Origin: Chloroflexota bacterium
Lineage (GTDB): Bacteria; Chloroflexota; Dehalococcoidia; SHYB01; JACPQI01
Length of the DNA: 5,517 bases
Assembly (NCBI GenBank): GCA_016190545.1
Contig: JACPQI010000061.1
Coordinates: 1 to 5,517 of the forward strand
Direction of reading: 5' to 3'
A program made the position numbers and the translations under genes. Positions 1-4,309 of this stretch are shown here, one piece after another. The notes under the pieces are model-generated. The model did no database searches and was not told the origin of the DNA. It was given only the letters and a program-made list of their open reading frames with translations. Within the stretch, counting starts at the first letter, position 1. Every line of letters starts with the position of its first letter.

Positions 1-529
1 GCATATAGCGGGCTAGGACGACGAGGTCGATACGGCGGTCCTGGAGCAGGGCGAGGATACGGCGCTCCTGCTCCGGCTTGTCGCGGGCGCTGATGGGTAT
101 GTGCAGGAACTCGACGCCGAACCGCTCGGCGATGGGCTGGAGGTCAGGATGGTTGCTGATGACCAGGGGGCCCTCGGCCTAGAACTCGCCCATGCGGTGC
201 CTGGCCAGCAGATCGTACATGCAATGTGCTTGCTTGGAGACGAGGACGGCTACGCGGGGCGTGTAATCGGAGAAATGGAGCCGCCACGCCAAGCCGAAGC
301 GTTGGGCGATGGGCTGGAAGGCCTGGGCGAGGTCCTCACGGGGGATGCGGAAGCCTGCAGTCTCCCACTCCACGCGTTGCAGGAAGATGCCCTCCTCTTT
401 GTCGGTGTGCTGGTCGGCGTGGATGATGTTGCCGTCGTTGCGATAGATGAAATCGGCCACCGTCGCCACCAGCCCCTTCTGGTCGCGACAAGAGAGGAGG
501 AGCACCGCTGTGACGGCGTTACTGTTCAT
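1..529 (-). pseudogene. purU: Formyltetrahydrofolate deformylase PurU, 5' part, interrupted by an in-frame TAG
   Basis: PurU hydrolyses 10-formyltetrahydrofolate to formate and tetrahydrofolate in the cytoplasm, balancing the one-carbon pool and feeding formate to purine synthesis. The first 116 codons give an N-terminal ACT regulatory domain (about residues 8-85, with the SCRDQKGLVATVADF and NIIHADQHTD stretches) and then the start of the formyltransferase domain (PRVAVLVSKQAHCMYDLL). Codon 117 is TAG (179-181). The same frame continues after it for 59 codons to the window edge with clear PurU sequence, including PLVISNHPDL, the segment HIPISARDKPEQE and IDLVVLARYM, so no indel is involved. 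At this position relatives carry an ordinary residue inside a GEL-x-AEI-like segment. The catalytic Asn/His/Asp region lies beyond the left edge. The ATG at 529 is chosen because a stop lies four codons upstream in frame; its Shine-Dalgarno (GGGCAG) is weak. The family call is secure; whether the break is a real null allele or a base error is open. Confidence 0.85.
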
Positions 530-544
530 AGCTGCCCATCAGCA

Positions 545-739
545 TCAGCTCCGGGAGGGACGAGTGATCATGAGAATGATGACGCCGAGGACGGCGCCGA
601 CGACCTCCGCGCCCACGACGAAGGGCCAGGGCGAGAGGCCGCTGAAGGCCCAGTAGAGCACAGACACGATGGTTGCCACCAGCGCCATGCCGGTGGCGGC
701 CCACAGCAACTCTTCCCATACGGAGTCCTTCCATCGCAC
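545..739 (-). CDS. Small two-helix membrane protein of unknown function
   Basis: I do not recognise the family. With a GTG start at 739 it gives 64 residues. A short charged, Trp-rich amphipathic N-terminus (RWKDSVWEELLW) is followed by a first hydrophobic helix at about residues 14-33 (ATGMALVATIVSVLYWAF) and a second at about 40-59 (FVVGAEVVGAVLGVIILMI), with a Pro/Gly turn between them and a short RPSRS tail. Both helices and the basic ends suit a small inner-membrane hairpin protein. It ends 15 bases before the purU start on the same strand, so co-transcription is likely, although no mechanistic link is evident. The frame is open back to another GTG at 775, which would add 12 residues. 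I prefer 739 because a TACAAT -10 element lies at 749-754, inside the longer frame, and would start the transcript close to this GTG. No Shine-Dalgarno is visible, so the mRNA may be nearly leaderless. Coding status rests on the hydrophobic pattern. Confidence 0.6.
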   Translation of the reverse strand: MRWKDSVWEELLWAATGMALVATIVSVLYWAFSGLSPWPFVVGAEVVGAVLGVIILMITRPSRS

Positions 740-748
740 TGTGTGGAC

Positions 749-754
749 ATTGTA
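749..754 (-). promoter_or_regulatory. Probable -10 element for the mini-membrane/purU unit
   Basis: On the minus strand this reads TACAAT, one base from consensus. The predicted transcript start is near 742, a few bases before the GTG at 739. The -35 region (about 770-777) matches consensus poorly. Confidence 0.45.
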
Positions 755-756
755 GC

Positions 757-772
757 AGGAGACCGCTCTCCT
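757..772. promoter_or_regulatory. Palindrome AGGAGA-N4-TCTCCT in the minus promoter spacer
   Basis: Two perfect 6-base arms (757-762 and 767-772) flank a 4-base centre (CCGC). It fills the spacer upstream of the minus-strand TACAAT element, a typical operator position. It lies upstream of the predicted transcript start, so a DNA-binding site is more likely than an RNA hairpin. Confidence 0.35.
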
Positions 773-797
773 CACGCCTGGCGGCGGCCACAGCCGC

Positions 798-803
798 TAT
801 AAT
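798..803 (+). promoter_or_regulatory. Consensus -10 element TATAAT for the alpha/beta hydrolase
   Basis: This is a perfect TATAAT 41 bases upstream of the ATG at 839, with a predicted transcript start near 810. No recognisable -35 hexamer is found at 16-18 bases upstream, where the sequence is GC-rich, so an activator or a non-housekeeping arrangement is possible. Confidence 0.5.
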
Positions 804-815
804 AACGCTCGTTAT
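802..815. promoter_or_regulatory. Palindromic operator candidate ATAACG-CT-CGTTAT
   Basis: A perfect 6-base inverted repeat with a 2-base centre begins inside the TATAAT and runs over the expected transcript start. Extended to 798-819, 8 of 10 positions per arm pair. Size and symmetry resemble sites bound by dimeric repressors such as TetR-family proteins; that assignment is inference, and no regulator gene is in the window. Confidence 0.45.
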
Positions 816-838
816 CATGCAGACAGAGGGACGGAACG

Positions 839-1756
839 ATGGCATTCACCGTTGATGAGCAGAAGGAGCACCTTCAGTTGTTGGCCCGGCGGGCCCACAT
901 GCAGTTCAAGGAGCTCGTGTTGCCCCAGGACAAGACCGTTCAGGGCAACGGCCTCCGCATTCACTGTCTAGACTGGGGCGCGAAAGGCAAGCGCCCTATT
1001 CTCTTCGTCCACGGCGGAGGGCTGACCGCCCACGCCTGGGACCTGGTGTGCCTGGACCTGCGGGCCGACTATCATTGCCTGGCGATGGACATGCGCGGCC
1101 ACGGCGACAGCGAGTGGTCGCCGACCGCAGACTATAGCTACGAGTCACAGGCTGGCGACTTGGAAGGCGTGGTCGAAGGCCTTGGCTTGAAAGACTTCAT
1201 CCTGGTAGGCCACTCTATGGGGGGCTTGAACAGTCTCATTTACGCCAGCAAGCATAGCGAGAAAATCGCTTGCTATGTGCTCATCGAGTGCGGCCCGGAC
1301 GCCAACATGGGGTCGGCGGAAGGCCAGTTCGACTTCTACCGGGCGACGACGGAGTTCGATTCGGTGGACGACTTCGTGCAGCGCGTTGTCGCCTACCGCC
1401 CCCACAGCGACCCGAAGATGGTGCGCTTGAACCTCATGCACAACCTCAAGCAATTGCCGTCCGGCAAGTGGACGTGGAAGTACGACCCGCGCCGACATCC
1501 TGACTACTCGGTGGAGCGGCTGACCAAGCTGAACCGGGAGCTGTGGAAGTACGTGCCGCGCGTGACCTGCCGTACGCTGGTCGTGCGTGGGGGCAAGAGC
1601 GCGTTCTTCCGGCCGGAGCACGCGGAAGAACTGGCTGGGAGACTGCGGAACGCCCGGTGGACCACGGTGGAGAACGCCGCTCACAACGTGCAGGGCGCGA
1701 ACCCGAAGGGGCTGGTCAGGGAGCTACGGGCATTCTTTCAGGAGGTGGGGGTGTAA
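839..1756 (+). CDS. Alpha/beta hydrolase
   Basis: A 305-residue protein of the alpha/beta hydrolase fold, probably a cytoplasmic esterase, lactonase or C-C/epoxide-type hydrolase; the substrate cannot be read from sequence. There is no signal peptide. Visible motifs in order are the oxyanion-hole strand ILFVHGGG (about 54-61), DMRGHGDSEW (84-93), the nucleophile elbow GHSMGG (Ser126), a lid region rich in aromatic and basic residues (about 163-238), and the C-terminal histidine in ENAAHNVQ (His282). After strand 7 the usual RGxxS acid segment reads RGGKSAFF, with Lys253 where many relatives carry Asp or Glu. Acidic residues after strand 6 (Glu150 in LIECGP, Asp154) could serve instead. The ATG at 839 has a well-placed GAGGGA (826-831, 7-base spacing). 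The gene stands alone, divergent from the mini-membrane/purU unit and convergent with the DUF2889 gene. A perfect TATAAT overlapped by a palindrome precedes it, suggesting local repressor control. Confidence 0.9.
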   Translation: MAFTVDEQKEHLQLLARRAHMQFKELVLPQDKTVQGNGLRIHCLDWGAKGKRPILFVHGGGLTAHAWDLVCLDLRADYHCLAMDMRGHGDSEWSPTADYSYESQAGDLEGVVEGLGLKDFILVGHSMGGLNSLIYASKHSEKIACYVLIECGPDANMGSAEGQFDFYRATTEFDSVDDFVQRVVAYRPHSDPKMVRLNLMHNLKQLPSGKWTWKYDPRRHPDYSVERLTKLNRELWKYVPRVTCRTLVVRGGKSAFFRPEHAEELAGRLRNARWTTVENAAHNVQGANPKGLVRELRAFFQEVGV

Positions 1757-1812
1757 GGGTGGGAGGTCGTTATCGGCCCGGTTCGCTACAGTCCAGGCCG
1801 CAGCGTGCAGGG

Positions 1813-2400
1813 CTAGAAGTCCATCGCCATGTAGCTCTTGCCCTCGTCCCGGGCGGTCGTCAACGGGCCGTCCTTGCGCCACAGGTGGCAACTGTCTACA
1901 GGCGGGCGCCTGTAGCTTTCTGAGGTGGGCTTGCTGGGGTCGACGGCCTCGCCGGGTTGGGGCGGCGGCGTGGCGAAGTAGCCGGTGGCGGTGTGCCGCG
2001 CCACAGCCATCGTCTGGATGAGGGTGTTCATGTGTGCGCAGCCCAGCGGCCCGCCGACCTTCTCCCGGAAGGTGCGGTTGAAGCCCTTGGTCACGGATAC
2101 CCCTATGAGAGCCTGGAGATTGGGCAGGATGGCGGGGCATGATGTGTAGGGGAAATCGACGGAGCGGCTTTCCACGTGGGTGATCTGGGTGGTCGCTATG
2201 TCCACCTTCAAGCGCGCGGCCATGGTATGGATGACGCCCGGCGCCCGGGTGTCATGGGGCCGGACCATTTTGAAGTATCCTGAATCGAGGGGTTGGGTAT
2301 CTTCCAGCTTGCCTTCCAGGGTGATAGCGCCGTCGCCTTCATCATAGGCGTGGACGGTGATGACGCGAGTATGAATAAGCTTGCGCTGCTTCTGCTCCAC
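1813..2400 (-). CDS. DUF2889 domain-containing protein
   Basis: With a GTG start at 2400 the product has 195 residues. It matches the DUF2889 family, whose function is unknown. Hallmarks in order are an N-terminal HTR (near residue 10), the LEGKLEDTQP strand (near 28), RPHDTRAPGVIHTMAARLKVD (near 47-67), SCPAILPNLQALIGV, the GGPLGCAHMNTLI block (near 116-127) and a C-terminal DSCHLWRKDGP. The Cys/His residues in SCP, GCAH and SCH recur at these places in relatives and could bind metal; that is inference. There is no signal peptide or membrane segment. The open frame reaches an ATG at 2418, but AGGAG lies at 2408-2412, inside that extension and exactly 7 bases from the GTG at 2400, so I prefer the internal GTG (a TTG at 2403 is a weaker option). 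The gene is convergent with the hydrolase, 56 bases away, and downstream of the PPOX gene on the same strand with a 127-base gap, so it probably has its own promoter. Confidence 0.85.
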   Translation of the reverse strand: MEQKQRKLIHTRVITVHAYDEGDGAITLEGKLEDTQPLDSGYFKMVRPHDTRAPGVIHTMAARLKVDIATTQITHVESRSVDFPYTSCPAILPNLQALIGVSVTKGFNRTFREKVGGPLGCAHMNTLIQTMAVARHTATGYFATPPPQPGEAVDPSKPTSESYRRPPVDSCHLWRKDGPLTTARDEGKSYMAMDF

Positions 2401-2407
2401 CAAAATT

Positions 2408-2412
2408 CTCCT
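2408..2412 (-). promoter_or_regulatory. Shine-Dalgarno AGGAG that fixes the DUF2889 start
   Basis: AGGAG on the minus strand lies 7 bases before the GTG at 2400 and overlaps the first codons of the longer ATG-started frame, arguing for the internal start. Confidence 0.65.
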
Positions 2413-2450
2413 TTTCATGTCTTCCGTGCACGGTAACTCTTTCGCCTGCC

Positions 2451-2456
2451 ATTGTA
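2451..2456 (-). promoter_or_regulatory. Possible -10 element for the DUF2889 gene
   Basis: On the minus strand this reads TACAAT, identical to the element at 749-754. The predicted transcript start is near 2444, giving a leader of about 44 bases before the GTG. The -35 region (about 2474-2479) is not convincing. Confidence 0.35.
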
Positions 2457-2527
2457 CCTGAGAACGCTTCAGCTGAGGCGACCGCCGCAGTCCTGGGTCG
2501 TGGGAAGGCGAGGTCTCGGCCCTTCGG

Positions 2528-2938
2528 CTATGCAGAGGGGAGGGTCACCCGGTCTGGCCGGATGACGAAGAGGAGCCGGGTCTCGCCGGGCTGTCGCCAG
2601 GGGTATCTGTCCTTGCCCAGGTACTTCTTGGCGAGCTTGTCGATGTGGGCATCCGCGCCCTGGCTTCGGACCTCCACCACTGTGCCGCGGACCTGGAGAA
2701 GGCCCGCGTAGGGGTTCTGAGGATCGACGATGGAGATGGCGACGCGGGGGTCGCGGCGGACGTTTTTCGACTTCAGACGCCCCTCGGCGCTGTTCACCAG
2801 GATGTGGCCCCCTTCATAGTCGACCCAGACCGGCGTCACCTGGGGCGAACCGTCCTTCATGAGAGTGACGAAATGGGCAAGCCACGGCTTTGCGAGAATA
2901 TCTTTGGCGGCTTTCGGTATCGGTAGAGGTGCAGGCAC
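2528..2938 (-). CDS. PPOX-class F420-dependent-type oxidoreductase (Rv1155-like)
   Basis: A split beta-barrel flavin/deazaflavin-binding protein of 136 residues from the GTG at 2938, the usual size for the pyridoxamine-phosphate-oxidase-like F420 branch. Members reduce small substrates with F420H2, or occasionally use FMN; the substrate is unknown here. Residues visible from that start are an N-terminal helix (AAKDILAKPWLAHFVTL), TPVWVDYEGGHILVNSA (near 35-51), the cofactor-phosphate segment RLKSKNVRRDPRVAISIVD (near 54-72), the beta strand LLQVRGTVVEV (near 80-90), and the C-terminal block KKYLGKDRYPW followed by ETRLLFVIRPDRV. The frame is open to an ATG at 2974, but that codon has no ribosome site, whereas AAAGGAG at 2944-2950 sits 5 bases from the GTG at 2938; I therefore choose the GTG. 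It diverges from the DUF4389 gene. The F420-versus-FMN assignment is from family resemblance only. Confidence 0.85.
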   Translation of the reverse strand: MPAPLPIPKAAKDILAKPWLAHFVTLMKDGSPQVTPVWVDYEGGHILVNSAEGRLKSKNVRRDPRVAISIVDPQNPYAGLLQVRGTVVEVRSQGADAHIDKLAKKYLGKDRYPWRQPGETRLLFVIRPDRVTLPSA

Positions 2939-2943
2939 AAGCG

Positions 2944-2950
2944 CTCCTTT
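2944..2950 (-). promoter_or_regulatory. Shine-Dalgarno AAAGGAG that fixes the PPOX gene start
   Basis: A strong ribosome site on the minus strand, 5 bases before the GTG at 2938 and inside the 12-codon extension that an ATG at 2974 would give. Confidence 0.65.
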
Positions 2951-2975
2951 AGACCTTGGAAAAGTGAGGTTCATT

Positions 2976-2989
2976 TCTAGTGTAATGCA
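2976..2989 (+). repeat. Direct repeat, copy 1 (TCTAGTGTAATGCA)
   Basis: A 14-base element matching the copy at 3017-3030 at 13 of 14 positions, in the same orientation. It overlaps the likely -10 of the divergent PPOX gene. Confidence 0.6.
2979..2984 (-). promoter_or_regulatory. Possible -10 element for the PPOX gene
   Basis: On the minus strand this reads TACACT. The transcript would start near 2972, giving about 34 leader bases before the preferred GTG. It lies inside the left copy of the direct repeat. At an 18-base spacer the -35 region reads GCAACA, a partial match. Confidence 0.3.
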
Positions 2990-3016
2990 AATTGTTCATG
3001 CGTGTTGCAGTCTTTG

Positions 3017-3030
3017 TCTAGTATAATGCA
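3017..3030 (+). repeat. Direct repeat, copy 2 (TCTAGTATAATGCA)
   Basis: The second copy starts 41 bases after the first, about four helical turns. The single difference (A for G) creates a perfect TATAAT, the likely -10 of the DUF4389 gene. Confidence 0.6.
3022..3027 (+). promoter_or_regulatory. Consensus -10 element TATAAT for the DUF4389 gene
   Basis: A perfect TATAAT, with a predicted start near 3034 and a leader of about 41 bases before the GTG at 3075. No good -35 hexamer lies 16-18 bases upstream. Confidence 0.5.
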
Positions 3031-3062
3031 GCGACTCTTCTTTCCGTCCGAATCTCACCGAG

Positions 3063-3069
3063 AAGGAGG
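3063..3069 (+). promoter_or_regulatory. Strong Shine-Dalgarno AAGGAGG deciding the GTG start of the DUF4389 gene
   Basis: It lies five bases before GTG 3075, and no competing ATG is in frame nearby. Confidence 0.75.
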
Positions 3070-3074
3070 CTGCC

Positions 3075-3704
3075 GTGGCACAGGAGCAACCACGCCCCTA
3101 TCCCGTGACCCTGACCGCGTCCCTACAGCAACCGGTGAGCAGGTGGCTGTTCCTGGTGAAGTGGCTGCTGCTCATCCCTCACTACCTTGCTCTGATCGTG
3201 CTGAGCATCGCCTGGGTAGTGGCCTGGCTGGCGGCGCTGGTCGCCATTCTTGTGACCGGCAAGTACCCGCGCGGCCTCTTCGACTTCAACGTTGGCGTGC
3301 TGCGCTGGGCCTGGCGGGTGGCGTACTACGGCTACAACGCCCTCGGCACGGATGCCTACCCGCCCTTCACCCTGGACAAGCGGGCCGGCTATCCCGCCGA
3401 CGTGGACGTGGCGTACCCGGCGAAGCTGAGCCGGGGGCTGGCGCTGGTCAAATGGTGGCTGCTGGCTCTCCCTCACCTGCTGGTGGTGAGCATTTTGAAC
3501 GGTGGCGTCGGTCCCCGCTCCGGCAGTGGTCTCATTGGCATCTTGGTCCTTGTCGCCGCTGTCATTAACCTGTTCACCGGCAAGTACCCGGCAGACCTCT
3601 ACCGGCTCATCATGGGCCTCAACCGTTGGACGTTCCGGGTCGCGGGCTACGTCATGCTGTTCACGGACGACTACCCGCCGTTCCGCCTGGACCTGGAAGG
3701 ATAG
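3075..3704 (+). CDS. DUF4389 integral membrane protein with internally duplicated domain
   Basis: A 209-residue membrane protein carrying two copies of the DUF4389 module; function unknown. Copy 1 spans about residues 9-101 and copy 2 about 114-206. Each has a YPxxL/YPVTL opening, an FLVKW or ALVKWW helix ending in (I/L)PH, a second long hydrophobic helix, then TGKYP (61-65 and 168-172), RWxxRV (77-82 and 184-189) and D-x-YPPFxLD (93-101 and 198-206). The matching motifs are offset by 105-107 residues, so the copies are nearly equal in length. About four transmembrane segments are expected (near 25-44, 45-60, 122-141 and 152-167), with the conserved polar motifs on one face. The second copy has a Gly/Ser-rich insertion between its helices (NGGVGPRSGSG) where the first has none. 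The GTG start has an excellent AAGGAGG (3063-3069, 5-base spacing). It is a single-gene unit, divergent from the PPOX gene. Confidence 0.88.
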   Translation: MAQEQPRPYPVTLTASLQQPVSRWLFLVKWLLLIPHYLALIVLSIAWVVAWLAALVAILVTGKYPRGLFDFNVGVLRWAWRVAYYGYNALGTDAYPPFTLDKRAGYPADVDVAYPAKLSRGLALVKWWLLALPHLLVVSILNGGVGPRSGSGLIGILVLVAAVINLFTGKYPADLYRLIMGLNRWTFRVAGYVMLFTDDYPPFRLDLEG

Positions 3705-3719
3705 GGGCCGCGGCGTTGG

Positions 3720-3735
3720 GGCGGCTTTGGCCGCC
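3720..3735 (+). terminator. Possible terminator hairpin after the DUF4389 gene
   Basis: Perfect GGCGGC/GCCGCC arms around a TTTG loop begin 16 bases after the stop codon. No run of T follows, so it is not a classical intrinsic terminator; it could act with Rho or as a 3'-end stabiliser. Confidence 0.35.
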
Positions 3736-3824
3736 GTCCTGAGTCAGAAGGACACCCTGAGACTGCGTGCTACGGCAATCTGGGGAGCGTCCTGTTCGTT
3801 GCGGTTCGTCTAGCCTGCGAGCGG

Positions 3825-3841
3825 CCTGAGCCTGTCGAAAG
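3825..3841. repeat. Short intergenic motif CCTGAGCCTGTCGAAAG
   Basis: It resembles the CCTGAGCCTGTCGAAGG / TTCGACAGGCTCAGG motif that I recall as a frequent short intergenic element in many bacterial genomes. Only one copy lies in this window, so repeat status rests on memory of other genomes, not on the sequence here. Confidence 0.35.
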
Positions 3842-3878
3842 CCACTGTCCCATAAGGACCGTTCTTCTGATGCAGGAC

Positions 3879-3890
3879 ACTCGCTCGAGT
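3879..3890. repeat. Perfect 12-base palindrome ACTCG-CT-CGAGT
   Basis: Two 5-base arms around CT in the intergenic gap. No adjacent gene starts here, so its role is unclear. Confidence 0.3.
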
Positions 3891-3952
3891 CTTTCGGGAA
3901 CGGGTATACAGGGAAGGATGTCAGAAACTATGCGACCTTAAGTGCTCACTCG

Positions 3953-3967
3953 CCCAACGCAATTGGG
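3953..3967 (-). terminator. Weak hairpin downstream of the DUF4387 gene
   Basis: A 5-base stem CCCAA/TTGGG with a 5-base loop, 31 bases beyond the stop codon on the minus strand. The stem is short and no T-run follows, so the terminator role is tentative. Confidence 0.2.
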
Positions 3968-3997
3968 ATGAACGAGGCGTGGCGGACTGCGCGGGGG

Positions 3998-4309
3998 CTA
4001 AGGGATGTCGACGGTGAGTAGGGGGACGTGGTAGCTGCTGCCGAAGATGCTGGAGCACTCCGGCTCGGAGGCGGGCACGGGCTTGATCATGCTGACTTTA
4101 ATGGCCTGGGCCGCCTCGGACGAGTAGATGCCATGAATGAAAGACTCAGGCACGTTGTAGAGCTTGGCAATGAGAGGCCTGGTGAGGACCTCCGAGTCCC
4201 GCACCCGGCGGAAGTTGTCCAGGTTGTCGAAAGAAAGGTCGAAGGTCAGGTAGAAGGGACCCGCGTTCTTGCTACGGATGACTTTGACCAGCTTATTGAG
4301 CGCTGTCAC
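3998..4309 (-). CDS. DUF4387 domain-containing protein
   Basis: A 103-residue soluble protein that is essentially one DUF4387 domain, the usual length for this family. Diagnostic segments are IRSKNAGPFYLTFDLSF (about 11-27), RVRDSEVLTRPLIAKLYNVP (35-54), AAQAIKVSMIKPVPASEP (66-83) and the C-terminal YHVPLLTVDIP. The family has no established enzymatic activity that I know of. It commonly sits next to, or fused with, AtuA/DUF1446 proteins, as here. The start is a GTG at 4309, overlapping the AtuA stop codon as GTGA (4306-4309), with GGAGG at 4318-4322 inside the end of the AtuA gene (8-base spacing). This indicates translational coupling and roughly equal production, so I infer it is a subunit or accessory of the AtuA protein. 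Relatives often carry DVYGAQQHAPLL near the end; here the segment is degenerate (SSIFGSSYHVPLL). Confidence 0.87.
   Translation of the reverse strand: MTALNKLVKVIRSKNAGPFYLTFDLSFDNLDNFRRVRDSEVLTRPLIAKLYNVPESFIHGIYSSEAAQAIKVSMIKPVPASEPECSSIFGSSYHVPLLTVDIP

Larger units (their letters stand above)
3705..3997. other. Non-coding gap between convergent genes
   Basis: These 293 bases separate the 3' ends of the DUF4389 and DUF4387 genes. I see no convincing reading frame or RNA gene. They contain a GC hairpin just after the DUF4389 stop (3720-3735), a short hairpin at 3736-3753 (GTCCT/AGGAC), a dispersed-repeat-like motif (3825-3841), a perfect 12-base palindrome (3879-3890) and a small CCCAA/TTGGG hairpin (3953-3967). 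Confidence 0.6.

Noticed and set aside
101..802. Long plus-strand open frame of 233 codons
   Set aside because: It lies antisense to purU and the mini-membrane gene, both with recognisable protein signal. Its composition is typical of an antisense frame in GC-rich DNA, and it has no domain match that I recognise.
1145..1684. Minus-strand open frame of 179 codons
   Set aside because: It is antisense to the alpha/beta hydrolase, whose motifs are unmistakable; it is Arg/His/Val-rich shadow sequence with no ribosome site.
1757..1812. Terminator between the convergent hydrolase and DUF2889 genes
   Set aside because: Only 4-base GGCC pairings and no T-tract; nothing better than chance in GC-rich DNA.
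3502..3813. Plus-strand frame running past the DUF4389 stop into the gap
   Set aside because: It is mostly an out-of-frame reading of the DUF4389 gene; the part beyond 3704 has no protein-like features.
3780..3845. Possible tRNA suggested by GGTTCG-type strings
   Set aside because: No acceptor, D-arm or anticodon stems can be folded around them, and no GTTCGAATC-type T-loop is present.
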